Shown here piece by piece: positions 9,791 to 21,310 of a stretch of DNA of 64,000 nucleotides. The first letter of the stretch is position 1, and every line of letters starts with the position of its first letter. The translations under genes and the position numbers were made by a program. This stretch comes from Entoloma clypeatum (Eukaryota; Basidiomycota; Agaricomycetes; Agaricales; Entolomataceae), in assembly GCA_963565915.1 (NCBI GenBank), contig OY751487.1, forward strand, positions 4,898,001-4,962,000, written 5' to 3'. The notes below the pieces were generated by a model. That model worked only from the letters and a program-made list of their open reading frames with translations, searched no databases and had not been told where the DNA came from.

Positions 9791-9995
9791 CTCACAAAAC
9801 TGATTCAATGGGTTGCTGATTTAATTTAATCATATCTCCATGGATTCTGATCTAAATCATATGATTCCTTTATATTCCGAAAGCCCTGAAGTAGGGCTTT
9901 CAATTATATACGAAAGGTTTAATTCAATTGGTATTCTTTGCAGAGTTATCTTGAAGGTATTCAAAAAGCAACAAACATTGAATCAGTTTTGTGAG
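9791..9995. mobile_element. MITE with perfect 20-bp terminal inverted repeats
   Basis: CTCACAAAACTGATTCAATG at 9791-9810 is repeated as its exact reverse complement at 9976-9995. The 205-bp element has no coding potential and contains a perfect 9-bp hairpin near its middle (GAAAGCCCT, loop GAAGT, 9879-9901). The flanks are GTA on the left and GCA on the right, so no clean target duplication is visible. It lies 150 bases from the Tc1-like fragment, which could be a relative of its autonomous partner; this is inference. Confidence 0.75.
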
Positions 9996-10540
9996 GCACT
10001 GTATCTCCCAATCCGGATCGGAAGTTAAGAGTAGAATCAGATGCATCGGACTTCACCACGGGAGCGATTCTATCTATGGAATGTGAGGATGAGAAATGGA
10101 GGCCATGTGCCTTCCTATCTAAAGGATTAAATGATGTGGAACAAAATTACGACGTACACAATGAAGAAATGCTGGGCATAATTCAAGCGCTGGAAGCATG
10201 GAGACACCACCTTGAAGGAGCCAAACATGAGGTCAAGATCTGGACCGATCATAAAAACCTCGAGTACTTCATGCAGGGTTGAAAGCTTAATCGCAGACAA
10301 GCACGTTGGGCATTGTATCTAACATGTTTCAACTTTAAATTAATACACAAGGCTGGCACATCAATGGGGAAGGCAGACGCTCTTTCAAGAAGAGTCGATC
10401 ATAGAAAGGGGGTGGAAAATGACAATGAGGATGTAACATTATTGAAACCAGAATACTTCCATTTACAAGCAATGGATCGGGGACACATACTTATTGATGG
10501 GGAAGAAAGTAAATTACTAAAACGCATCAGGGATGCCAAG

Positions 10541-10792
10541 GAATTTGACGAGCAGGTGTTAAAAGCAGTGGAAGAATTAAAGAAAACCAATACCAAAACA
10601 TTACGTGCAGATGAATGGCATGAGGAGCAGGGACTCTGGTTACACAGAGGGAAAGTTTACGTTCCAGAATTTGACGAGCAGGTGTTAAAAGCAGTGGAAG
10701 AATTAAAGAAAACCAATACCAAAACATTACGTGAAGATGAATGGCATGAGGAGCAGGGACTCTGGTTACACAGAGGGAAAGTTTACATTCCA
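10541..10792 (+). repeat. Tandem in-frame duplication of a 126-bp unit in Gypsy-C pol
   Basis: Units 10541-10666 and 10667-10792 each encode 42 residues between RNase H and the integrase zinc finger (EFDEQVLKAVEELKK ... WLHRGKVY). They differ at only a few bases. The same duplication is present in the other arm (18805-19056), so it predates the inverted duplication. Confidence 0.9.
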
Positions 10793-11274
10793 AAGAGTCA
10801 GGAACTCAGGGAGGAAATAATTAAATTACACCATGACAACCCAGTTGCAGGACACCCAGGACAGTGGAAGACCCTGGAATTGGTTACACATAATTATTGG
10901 TGGCCTGGAATTACAAACATGGTCAAAGCATACGTTGAGGGCTGCAACAGATGTCAACGATCAAAAAATGTGCCTCAACCGCTAGCCGGTAAATTAAAAG
11001 CAAACACAGAACATGCAGGACAATGGAAACATGTTACGGCAGATTTTATTGTAGGACTCCCAGAAGCTCAGGGGTACAACACGGTATTAGTTGTGGCTTG
11101 CAGATCCACTAAGCAGTCACACTTTATCAAAACACACAATGAAGTCTCGGCAGAAGGATTAGCTAAACTATATTGGGATGAAGTCTGGAAACTTCATGGA
11201 CTTCCAGAATCATTAACATCAGATCGCGGACCACAATTCGCGGCAATATTTATGAAGGAACTAAATAAAATATT

Positions 11275-11987
11275 TGTTAAGTGGGTGAAACGTCGGAGCT
11301 TCGTCGGAGTCCATCGGAGGTTGGATGTAGGACTGAGACCGGAGCAGAACTCCGGAAATGCGGAGGAACGACGAAGGGGAGGGACGTGGCTTCAATGTAT
11401 GTGTTGCGCCGCCATTTGTTGGATAAGGTGTCCCAATTTCAAGAGGTCGGAGGAGAGGTCGGAGGTGCAGAGGTCCTCGGAAAGATCTTGGTGAGAGACA
11501 CGTTGACGTGGAAATGGTCGGACGACGTCGGAGTTGTAACTCGGACACAGTACTGAGCTCGTCGAAGGGTAACGATGGAGGAAGAGCAGTAGATGAGGAT
11601 GTCGTTGGCGTATTGTACCACAGCAAGGATCTCTGGCATGAACGGGGAGTAGAGGAGTGAACTTTGTTGATATTCGAACTGAGGAACTACAGGTATGGTA
11701 CAAGCTTAAATACCTAAATGAGATTACTTTACGGAGATGGTCGGAGTAGGTCCGGAGTTGTGGCGTAAGTTGCCAGCGACTGTAACGAACCTCGGAGATG
11801 TCGGTCGATGGACCATGCAGAAAAGGCGATGCATAAGTAAACGGGAATATGAATATGAAATGCATAAAGGCATGGAGTTATGAATATGAAATGCACGATG
11901 GCAACGTGCGGAGATGCGGAGGTAATGGATGTCCGGAATGTCGGAGGAAGATCGGAGTGGATCGGAGATTCGGAGACGGATATAACA
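11275..11987. repeat. Solo LTR (713 bp, CGGAG-rich family) in Gypsy-C integrase
   Basis: It begins TGTTAAGTGGG and ends GGATATAACA and is flanked on both sides by ATATT, a perfect 5-bp target duplication. Removing it with one ATATT restores the integrase reading frame (KELNKI then LGITTKL). The body is packed with CGGAG/CTCCG motifs. A solo LTR arises by recombination between the two LTRs of a full element. Confidence 0.92.
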
Positions 11988-12895
11988 ATATTGGGAATCA
12001 CAACTAAATTATCAACAGCGTATCATCCGCAGACAGATGGACAGATGGAACGCACCAATCAGGAGTTGGAGCAATATCTGAGATCGTTTATCTCCCATCA
12101 GCAAACAGATTGGCCCGAATGGATGGCAACTGCGGAGTTCGCCTATAATAATAAAATTCATGCAGCAACTCAGTTTTTGCCGTTTAACCCTAGGATGGGC
12201 ATAGAACCTCGGAGGACAGAAAAGTCAGAACCGGCAGAAGAATTTGCGGAGCGAATGAAGAAGATTCATGAGAAGGCAGAAGCGGCGCTAGTAAAAGCAC
12301 GAGAAGAGATGGAATGGTATGCGAACCTGAAACAGGGTGATGCACCAGTTTACAAAGTTGGCAACAAAGTTTGGTTATCGACTAAAGACCTGAAGTTGAA
12401 CCGACCCTTAAAGAAACTTGCCGAACAATGGATTGGACCCTATGCCATAACCAAAATCATTTCGTCACACGCTGTGGAACTTAAATTGCAAAAGTCGTGG
12501 AAAATCCACCCGGTTATCAATGTATCACGGGTCCAATTATTTAAGGAACCACTATTTAGATCACAAAGGGTGCAGGCACCAAACCCAATAGTTATCAATG
12601 GCAAAGAGGAGTACGATGTCACTAAAGTTATTGACTCAAGGTTGAAGAGAGGAAAGCTGTAATATTTAGTGCAATGGGAAGGTCTGACTCCGGACCACAA
12701 CACGTGGGAACCTGAAGATCACCTGGAACATGCCAAGAAAGCAGTGGAGGACTTCTTTAAATTAAACCCGAATGCACCCCGGCACTTATGCGCAAACATC
12801 TTTGAAGGATTGGAATTTAAACCATATGAGAATTTCATGGACACCCCGGATGACATCATATCTCGCCTGGAAGTCGAGATCTAGAAAGGGGGTAA

Positions 12896-13222
12896 TGTTA
12901 TGATCGTATTTTCACTTTTCACTTTATCTTATCTTATTTCGACCTTATCTTATCTACATTGCATCGTACATGAGGACATCTTATCATTATCACACAGCAG
13001 GATGCGAAGGATCCGGAGTCGCGCAGCATGATGCTGCCTCAACGCAGCCTCATGGTATTTACATATATCAGTAGGGTACTTTCACTTGTATTCAATAGCT
13101 TGTTCTCTTGAGATTCCTGCTGGGTCTCTTGGCAATACAGCCCCTTCTTCATCTTTCCACGTTCCTCACTCTAAGTTTCTAAGTTTGGGCTCGACATCAT
13201 TTGACTTAGCATCGCCTCAACA
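12896..13222 (+). repeat. Gypsy-C copy C1 3' LTR (about 327 bp)
   Basis: After the chromodomain stop and the purine-rich GAAAGGGGGTAA, the sequence starts TGTTATGATCG, contains TATA-like ACATATATC, and has a plausible end in CCTCAACA at 13222. In copy C2 the LTR is cut after 21 bases. The outer end is a guess because no second LTR is available for comparison. Confidence 0.55.
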
Positions 13223-13243
13223 CTTATCAGTTCTCTCCAGTTT

Positions 13244-13733
13244 CTCATGATGGCAACACACCCCGATATCACTTTTGCCTTGAACAGACTGGGTGCCTAC
13301 ATAGGCAATCCCAGCATGGTGCATTATAACACCGTGAAACATATACTTCATTACCTAGTAGGAATGAAAAACTATGGCATAACATATAAAAAGGGGAAGA
13401 CTCACCAAGGAATTTTCCACAGTTACGCCGATGCAGCATACACGAACATCAATGAATGCTGTTCTACCCCTGGACACGTCTCCCTTTCACATGGCGGCAT
13501 GATAACCTGGGGATCGCGAAAGCAAACGATCATCACCTTGTCGATGACTCATGCCGAATACATCACGTTATCTGAAGCCGGTCACGAATTAATATGGCTG
13601 AAGGCACTCTATGAAGAGCTAGGCTTTCTCCAAGTGGAACCCATCCTTCTCCTAGGTGATGATGATGGCTCAATAGTGATGGCGCAAAAGCCCGTCTTTC
13701 ATAAATGGTCAAAACATATCGAAATACTAGTCT
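13244..13733 (+). pseudogene. Copia RNase H / RT C-terminal fragment
   Basis: The reading MMATHPDITFALNRLGAY ... YNTVKHILHYLVG ... HSYADAAYTNINE ... GMITWGSRKQTIITLSMTHAEY ... EAGHELIWLKALYEEL is the standard end of the copia reverse transcriptase and RNase H domain. It starts directly after the Gypsy-C LTR and degenerates near FHKWSKHIEI, before the usual C-terminus. No LTR of its own is visible. Bases 13734-13956 show nothing recognisable. Confidence 0.85.
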
Positions 13734-13956
13734 CGGCTCCAGACGTTCCATGCACTCTTGCCCCCACACTTACGTGCTGATCTATGCCACGTGTCTTGAT
13801 GGTGAATTTGATGGGCAGAGAGTGCTGTAGAACATCTGGTGCAGTTTGTATTGTGAAACAAGGGTACTGTCACATCAGCCTCCGCTATTGACTCATCGTT
13901 ACTCACTGCCACCACCAACTCAATCAAAATTTCCTTTTCCATTACTTTCGTTGATT

Positions 13957-15680
13957 ATGCCTGATGTGAATGCCCAACGCACCGATGCACAGTCTCAAGA
14001 GCTCCTCCAAAAGGCCTGTGAAGCAGCTGCGAAGACTCAGAAAGGATACAACTTGGCACAGACACGAGCTGAGTTAACAAGGCTTTTCCACGAGCAATTC
14101 AACAATGAACCTTATCCATGGCAGCTGGACATGACAGAGGCCCTTTTGCTTGGACTGAACACTGTCGTTATTGTGGGGACTGGCTCAGGCAAGACCATAC
14201 CATTTATATTACCAATAATGTTACACACAGACAAAATTTCATTGATCCTCTCACCTCTCAAAGTCCTTCAGAAAGACCAGGTACAGACAGTCCAAACAGC
14301 TGAAGCTTCTCATATCCTGACATGTCAAATGATCCTTTTCAGGTTCAATGGTTCAAGAAGGCTGGAATATTGGCAGCGGCAGTCAATGGTGATACTTGGT
14401 CCTGTCTCTTGAAAAGGTGTGTGTTTGTTCATCATTTCAACCATATTCTCACTTGTACAACAGAAACTTGCAGACCATGAAAAGTGTGCTGTTCTTACCT
14501 CTCTGGAGATGTGCCTCGCACATCCTGCATTCTGCAAATGGATATCTGAACCTGAAACCATGCGGTGCCTTTTTGCAGGCATTGTTGATGAGGCGCATTG
14601 TATTTTGCAATCAATTGTTCTATCTCAATGAAGGAAACCACCGGGCCAACATCACGACCTCCGTTTTTGAAATTAAGGGAGCAAAAGATTTCGCTGCTGT
14701 TTACAAGCACCTCCCTTGTCCAGAGGACATTATATCTCCACGACAGCTTCCCAAAACGATTATTTTTACCAATAAGGTGAAGAATACACAAACGCTCTGC
14801 TGAGATGTCCAGAAGTATTATGGTAATAAATATGATGGATTGATTGTATATCTCCATGCCCATCAAACACCAAGGGCCAAGCAGCGCCTATTGAAACGAT
14901 TTTGCTGAGGGAAAATCAGGATTCTTGAAGCTACTGAAGCAGAGGAATGGTGTGTGATGTAATCTATATATGTCCTCACTTGCTGACCACGATTAGGGGA
15001 TGGATATTCCGGATATCATGCTGATCATCCAGTTCGGGATACCCTCATCCTTGTCAATGTAAATTCAGCGTGCTGGGTGTGCTGGTGATGTACAGGTCTC
15101 GGCCATTTTACTTGTCGAAAAAAGTGTTTTTATAAAACGGAAAAAGAAGAAAGTCAAGGACTCAGAGAAGCCCAACGCCAAGAAGCGTTGTAAGACTGAA
15201 CCAACAGACACTATCAATGAATCTGGTGATGAAGATAGCGGTGAAGAAGCACTGTGTGACTCCGGGGAGTCAGAGTGGGTAAAGAAGGCTGATGAGAACA
15301 TGCGAAATTATGTCACCACTACAAGCTGTTGGATGGTGATTGTGGATGAGTACTTCAACAATCCACCTTGTCCAAATCCTGGCAAGTACTATTCACAATT
15401 TTGTACATACTACTTGACATTCATTCAATTTCAGGGCCTGAGTCTCGTGGATTTGGGCAGTGCAACAACTGTCTATCAAAGAACCCATCAACATTAACCC
15501 TGGGCACAAGTCCATGCGCTGAGGAATCCATGGCATTGAATTCTCCCAATTCACCCAAATCCTCTGACTTCAGTGCTCTTCCTTCTCTGGCGACCGCATT
15601 TCTGAACCTCAATGGCAAACGAACGATGGTCCATCCATCCCCTGAAGCTGTTACAACTTTTCATTTCTCCTACCATCCCC
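13957..15680 (+). pseudogene. RecQ-like DNA helicase, decayed
   Basis: From ATG 13957 (MPDVNAQRTDAQSQELLQKA) the frame reads a superfamily-2 helicase N-terminus: a Q-motif-like YPWQLDMTEALLLG, Walker A GTGSGKT near 14175-14195, and motif Ia LILSPLKVLQKDQ. It then breaks. Later pieces in shifting frames give IVDEAHCI (DEAH-type Walker B, near 14583-14606), KTIIFTNKVKNTQ, a GMDIPDIMLIIQFG-like stretch, and QRAGCAGD, a damaged form of the RecQ motif VI QRAGRAGR. An acidic/Lys-rich tail follows (15120-15300). Several candidate introns and many stops occur. Such helicases are multicopy in basidiomycetes and some are telomere-linked; whether this one was is unknown. Confidence 0.7.
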
Positions 15681-15684
15681 TCCC

Positions 15685-15994
15685 TGTTGAAACTTTTCCA
15701 TCACGTAGATTAGATTAGATTAGATTATATCACGTGACCTTTACACATCTTTGATTACATACTTATTTGGTTGGTACAAACAGTAGTACGGTATATAAGA
15801 CCAGGAAACTGTCAATATCAATAAGTTGTCTCTTGACTCTTAACCGCCTCCATCACTCTTACCAGCCTCAACCGCTCTCACCAGCCTCACCCTCTCCAAT
15901 CTATGTAAGTGGTCAGAACGGTATCATAGAGTACTTCCACTGTAGCCGGTTGCTTCAGTACACTTGCGGCTAGCGCCCAGGTGGAACTTCAACA
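15685..15994 (+). repeat. Solo LTR of the Copia-2 family (310 bp)
   Basis: It starts TGTTGAAACTTTTCC and ends GGAACTTCAACA, and is flanked by CTCCC on both sides (15680-15684 and 15995-15999), a perfect 5-bp target duplication. It is collinear with the Copia-2 LTR, including TATATAAG and the repeated GATTA stretch, but in the plus orientation. It interrupts the 3' side of the RecQ pseudogene. Confidence 0.92.
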
Positions 15995-16679
15995 CTCCCA
16001 TGATCCCCTCTCTGATCCCACCCATCGACCATATCCGAAGAACCCCCATCAATAATGACAGCTGCACAAAGACTTGCAGTACAAGACATGCTCTCACATG
16101 AAGCACTTATCACATGACCTATACTCATACAGAAGCCATCCTCCCTGAAGAACCCTTGATGGGTCTGGACTCTAGAACTCTTGATAACAATCTGGACACC
16201 ATTTCACAATCTTCAATTGACCCTGAACCCTATTTCGCCTCATTGTTTCTCACACCTGGACAACCCTTGATCTTCTTTGAACACTGTTTCACCATTCGCC
16301 TCATTGTTGACACATGCCCACTTTATCTACACTCTGACTCACATTGACTCTGGCTTTACCCCAGATGGACATATATTCCCTTCTTATCTCTGACTCAGAA
16401 TTGACCCTTGTTTCACTTTGACAGCCCCCACTATTGTCAGACAATAGCAGTATTCTCTCTTATCACTGTTTACTTATATTTCTCTTGGTCTGTGCACACT
16501 TGATACAGTATATATACTGGATGTAGTGGACAGCCAGTCCCCAGTCTGAATCTAGGATATCAATCCCTAGTAACCCTCAGTGCTACTGCTCTCTGAACTT
16601 GACTACCTTAACAAGGCCCCTCCTTTCTCCATTGCAACCACCCATTGAGGCCTCTCTTCCCCTCTTCCCTTGATACAGT
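15995..16679. other. Unassigned AT/CT-rich spacer
   Basis: No coding frame of substance is seen. A TTGATACAGTA motif occurs twice (near 16499 and 16671), the first with TATATATAC behind it. This suggests LTR or promoter debris, but I cannot define ends. The right side runs into the cut 3' LTR of Gypsy-C copy C2. Confidence 0.4.
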
Positions 16680-19586
16680 AGTGAAAATACGATCATAACA
16701 TTACCCCCTTTCTAGATCTCGACTTCCAGGCGAGATATGATGTCATCCGGGGTGTCCATGAAATTCTCATATGGTTTAAATTCCAATCCTTCAAAGATGT
16801 TTGCGCATAAGTGCCGGGGTGCATTCGGGTTTAATTTAAAGAAGTCCTCCACTGCTTTCTTGGCATGTTCCAGGTGATCTTCAGGTTCCCACGTGTTGTG
16901 GTCCGGAGTCAGACCTTCCCATTGCACTAAATATTACAGCTTTCCTCTCTTCAACCTTGAGTCAATAACTTTAGTGACATCGTACTCCTCTTTGCCATTG
17001 ATAACTATTGGGTTTGGTGCCTGCACCCTTTGTGATCTAAATAGTGGTTCCTTAAATAATTGGACCCGTGATACATTGATAACCGGGTGGATTTTTCCAC
17101 GACTTTTGCAATTTAAGTTCCACAGCGTGTGACGAAATGATTTTGGTTATGGCATAGGGTCCAATCCATTGTTCGGCAAGTTTCTTTAAGGGTCGGTTCA
17201 ACTTCAGGTCTTTAGTCGATAACCAAACTTTGTTGCCAACTTTGTAAACTGGTGCATCACCCTGTTTCAGGTTCGCATACCATTCCATCTCTTCTCGTGC
17301 TTTTACTAGCGCCGCTTCTGCCTTCTCATGAATCTTCTTCATTCGCTCCGCAAATTCTTCTGCCGGTTCTGACTTTTCTGTCCTCCGAGGTTCTATGCCC
17401 ATCCTAGGGTTAAACGGCAAAAACTGAGTTGCTGCATGAATTTTATTATTATAGGCGAACTCCGCAGTTGCCATCCATTCGGGCCAATCTGTTTGCTGAT
17501 GGGAGATAAACGATCTCAGATATTGCTCCAACTCCTGATTGGTGCGTTCCATCTGTCCATCTGTCTGCGGATGATACGCTGTTGATAATTTAGTTGTGAT
17601 TCCCAATATTGTTATATCCGTCTCCGAATCTCCGATCCACTCCGATCTTCCTCCGACATTCCGGACATCCATTACCTCCGCATCTCCGCACGTTGCCATC
17701 GTGCATTTCATATTCATAACTCCATGCCTTTATGCATTTCATATTCATATTCCCGTTTACTTATGCATCGCCTTTTCTGCATGGTCCATCGACCGACATC
17801 TCCGAGGTTCGTTACAGTCGCTGGCAACTTACGCCACAACTCCGGACCTACTCCGACCATCTCCGTAAAGTAATCTCATTTAGGTATTTAAGCTTGTACC
17901 ATACCTGTAGTTCCTCAGTTCGAATATCAACAAAGTTCACTCCTCTACTCCCCGTTCATGCCAGAGATCCTTGCTGTGGTACAATACGCCAACGACATCC
18001 TCATCTACTGCTCTTCCTCCATCGTTACCCTTCGACGAGCTCAGTACTGTGTCCGAGTTACAACTCCGACGTCGTCCGACCATTTCCACGTCAACGTGTC
18101 TCTCACCAAGATCTTTCCGAGGACCTCTGCACCTCCGACCTCTCCTCCGACCTCTTGAAATTGGGACACCTTATCCAACAAATGGCGGCGCAACACATAC
18201 ATTGAAGCCACGTCCCTCCCCTTCGTCGTTCCTCCGCATTTCCGGAGTTCTGCTCCGGTCTCAGTCCTACATCCAACCTCCGATGGACTCCGACGAAGCT
18301 CCGACGTTTCACCCACTTAACAAATATTTTATTTAGTTCCTTCATAAATATTGCCGCGAATTGTGGTCCGCGATCTGATGTTAATGATTCTGGAAGTCCA
18401 TGAAGTTTCCAGACTTCATCCCAATATAGTTTAGCTAATCCTTCTGCCGAGACTTCATTGTGTGTTTTGATAAAGTGTGACTGCTTAGTGGATCTGCAAG
18501 CCACAACTAATACCGTGTTGTACCCCTGAGCTTCTGGGAGTCCTACAATAAAATCTGCCGTAACATGTTTCCATTGTCCTGCATGTTCTGTGTTTGCTTT
18601 TAATTTACCGGCTAGCGGTTGAGGCACATTTTTTGATCGTTGACATCTGTTGCAGCCCTCAACGTATGCTTTGACCATGTTTGTAATTCCAGGCCACCAA
18701 TAATTATGTGTAACCAATTCCAGGGTCTTCCACTGTCCTGGGTGTCCTGCAACTGGGTTGTCATGGTGTAATTTAATTATTTCCTCCCTGAGTTCCTGAC
18801 TCTTTGGAATGTAAACTTTCCCTCTGTGTAACCAGAGTCCCTGCTCCTCATGCCATTCATCTTCACGTAATGTTTTGGTATTGGTTTTCTTTAATTCTTC
18901 CACTGCTTTTAACACCTGCTCGTCAAATTCTGGAACGTAAACTTTCCCTCTGTGTAACCAGAGTCCCTGCTCCTCATGCCATTCATCTGCACGTAATGTT
19001 TTGGTATTGGTTTTCTTTAATTCTTCCACTGCTTTTAACACCTGCTCGTCAAATTCCTTGGCATCCCTGATGCGTTTTAGTAATTTACTTTCTTCCCCAT
19101 CAATAAGTATGTGTCCCCGATCCATTGCTTGTAAATGGAAGTATTCTGGTTTCAATAATGTTACATCCTCATTGTCATTTTCCACCCCCTTTCTATGATC
19201 GACTCTTCTTGAAAGAGCGTCTGCCTTCCCCATTGATGTGCCAGCCTTGTGTATTAATTTAAAGTTGAAACATGTTAGATACAATGCCCAACGTGCTTGT
19301 CTGCGATTAAGCTTTCAACCCTGCATGAAGTACTCGAGGTTTTTATGATCGGTCCAGATCTTGACCTCATGTTTGGCTCCTTCAAGGTGGTGTCTCCATG
19401 CTTCCAGCGCTTGAATTATGCCCAGCATTTCTTCATTGTGTACGTCGTAATTTTGTTCCACATCATTTAATCCTTTAGATAGGAAGGCACATGGCCTCCA
19501 TTTCTCATCCTCACATTCCATAGATAGAATCGCTCCCGTGGTGAAGTCCGATGCATCTGATTCTACTCTTAACTTCCGATCCGGAT
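16680..19586 (-). repeat. Right arm of the 2.9-kb inverted duplication
   Basis: It is the inverted partner of 10011-12916. The Gypsy-C element on this side extends well beyond the arm, to about 22680, with protease, reverse transcriptase and gag. This side is therefore likely the donor and the left arm the duplicated fragment. Confidence 0.9.
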
Positions 19587-21310
19587 CAGGAGATACCAAT
19601 ATGGGTGCTTCTGTAAATAATTTCTTTAGCGCGTCAAACACTTCCTCCTGTTCTGTACTCCATTTCCATACCATGTCCTTCCTTGTTAACTTATGTAATG
19701 GTCCAGCCACTTTAGAGAAATCCTTGACGAATCTCTGATAGAAATTGGCAAGTCCAAGAAATGATTGTACTTCCTTGACCTTAGTCGGTGTTGGCCATTG
19801 TTTGATGGCGTCTACTTTCAAAGGGTCCATCCGAATTCCCTCCTTCCCAATAATTAATCACAAGAACTCTATTTCGTCTCTATCAAAGAAACATTTCTCT
19901 GGTTTCAGGATTAAATCATTTTCTCGTAATCTTTTCAAAACTTCCTCCACTATGGCGTCATGTCCTTCCTCTCCTTCTGTTGCCACCAATATATCATCAA
20001 TATAAATAACCATGTATCCCTGGTTGATCAAGTCCCTAAAGATATTGTTCATCATGGTCTGGAACGTGCTCGGGGAATTATTCAATCCAAAGAACATGAC
20101 TGTCAGTTCAAAAGCTCCATCAGGGGTCGTAAATGCCGCCTTCCACTCGTCTTCTTCCTTGATGCACACATTGTTGTAGCCCCATCTGAGATCCATCTTG
20201 GTGAACCTTTTCTTCCCTTTTAACTTATCGATCAACTCCGGAATCAACAGGAGGGGATAATTATTGCGGACAGTCCAGCTGTTGATATGTCGGTAATCCT
20301 GAACCATTCGTTTCTTTCCATCCTTTTTGGGTATAAAGAATACTGGCGAAGTTTGTGGTGACTTGGTAGGTCAAATATATCCTTTGCGTAATTGATCGTC
20401 CACAAATTCAGATACTTCTTTTCTTTCATCCGGTGACAGGGGGTAGACTTTGGCCTTCTTTGGTACAAAATCTGGCTTTAGGTCTATGGTGTGATCCCAT
20501 GGTTTCCGGACTGGTAACCTTTCCAATGCTTTCTTTTCAAAGACTGATAGACGCATGCCGCATTCTTCTGGACATCTTGATAGTTTAATTTCTGCTTTTT
20601 CCCAATCGATCTCTGGATTATGGCGTTTCAGCCAACTGTGCCCAACAATAATCTTAGCTTTTCCTAGGTTGCATGCTTCAAACACTGCTATTTTCATGTG
20701 TCCCTATGGCCATGACTGCCTCATGCCTGATCCAACCTCCTTGGTTAAGCGTGCCATCAACGTTGTAGACCCAAATGGGGAAAGGTAGTTCCCTTAATTT
20801 AATATTGTTTCTCTTGGCGAAGTCCAGATCAATGAACATCCCTGTCACCCCTGAGTCCAATAATGCATCAACATCAAAGGTGCGTTTGTCCTGCAATGTT
20901 TCCAGCGTGATTTTTATCATAAGCTCCTTTTTCAAAGAAGCGGATCGAATAAAAGATGGTTCCCTCATAGAGTCTGTTTGCCTATTTAAGTTATCTGATT
21001 CATCTGAACAGGGAATTAAGCATTTGTCCATAAGGGCTGAACCAAGCCTTGTTTCCAAGGACTCCCCAATGATATAGTTTACAAGTGTATCTAAGTCTGA
21101 TTCATCTTTTTTTGGTTTTTCTCTCCTAGGTTTATCTAATAGTATTTTATTGTACATAACTGCTGCATCTGAAAGTTTCTGAAACCATAATTTTACAGTG
21201 TCCTTATGTATGTAAGAGTCTATAGGCAATTGTTCATACCGATTTGTCAGAGCCAGCGGGGGAATTACTGGTTGACGTTCACAAAACCCTGCTGCTGTAA
21301 GGGCAACCAT
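16712..21310 (-). pseudogene. Gypsy-C copy C2 pol (protease to chromodomain), multiple stops
   Basis: Read right to left, an aspartic protease comes first (VDALLDSGVTGMFIDLDFA, about 20840-20900), then LLGH-type and linker regions. Reverse transcriptase follows (MVQDYRHINSWTVRNNYPL, WGYNNVCIKEEDEW, VIYIDDILVATEGEEG with the YIDD active site near 20000). RNase H (about 19315-19620), the integrase zinc finger, DDE core and chromodomain complete the order. It is broken by in-frame stops near 20370, 19858 and 19315, by the solo LTR at 17610-18322, and by a one-base insertion near 17095 that alters the integrase C-terminus. The domain order is that of a Ty3/gypsy chromovirus. It cannot be autonomous. 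Confidence 0.88.
17610..18322. repeat. Solo LTR, copy in the right arm
   Basis: This is the inverted twin of the solo LTR at 11275-11987, with the same ATATT duplication. It arrived by copying of the arm, not by a second insertion. Confidence 0.9.

Larger units (their letters stand above)
10023..12884 (+). pseudogene. Gypsy-C copy C1 pol fragment (RNase H, integrase, chromodomain)
   Basis: The 5' part is missing; the remnant starts in RNase H (ESDASDFTTGAILS). It meets TGA at 10280-10282 (context GGT TGA AAG, probably from CGA) and reopens at 10313 with the RNase H end and the integrase zinc finger (HHDNPVAGHPGQ ... CNRCQRSK). The DDE core has ADFIVGLPEA and SDRGPQFAA. A 713-bp solo LTR splits the core at 11275-11987, after which LGITTKLSTAYHPQTDGQMER gives the Glu region. 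Integrase C-terminus and chromodomain (YLVQWEGLTPDHNTWEP) follow after a TAA at 12660-12662. It is a dead chromovirus of a family distinct from Gypsy-A. Confidence 0.88.
10011..12916 (+). repeat. Left arm of a 2.9-kb inverted duplication
   Basis: This arm pairs with 16680-19586 in inverted orientation. Every frame I compared is identical apart from one A in an A-run near 12500 (four A here, five in the other arm). Both arms share the same nonsense codons and the same solo LTR insertion. The left breakpoint falls after a short TATCTCC match, and the right breakpoint is 21 bases into the 3' LTR. The spacer is 3,763 bases. Confidence 0.9.

Noticed and set aside
9791..9995. Terminal inverted repeats as ends of a Tc1 element including 9473-9639
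   Set aside because: The repeats face each other across a 205-bp non-coding unit, and the helix-turn-helix frame lies outside it.
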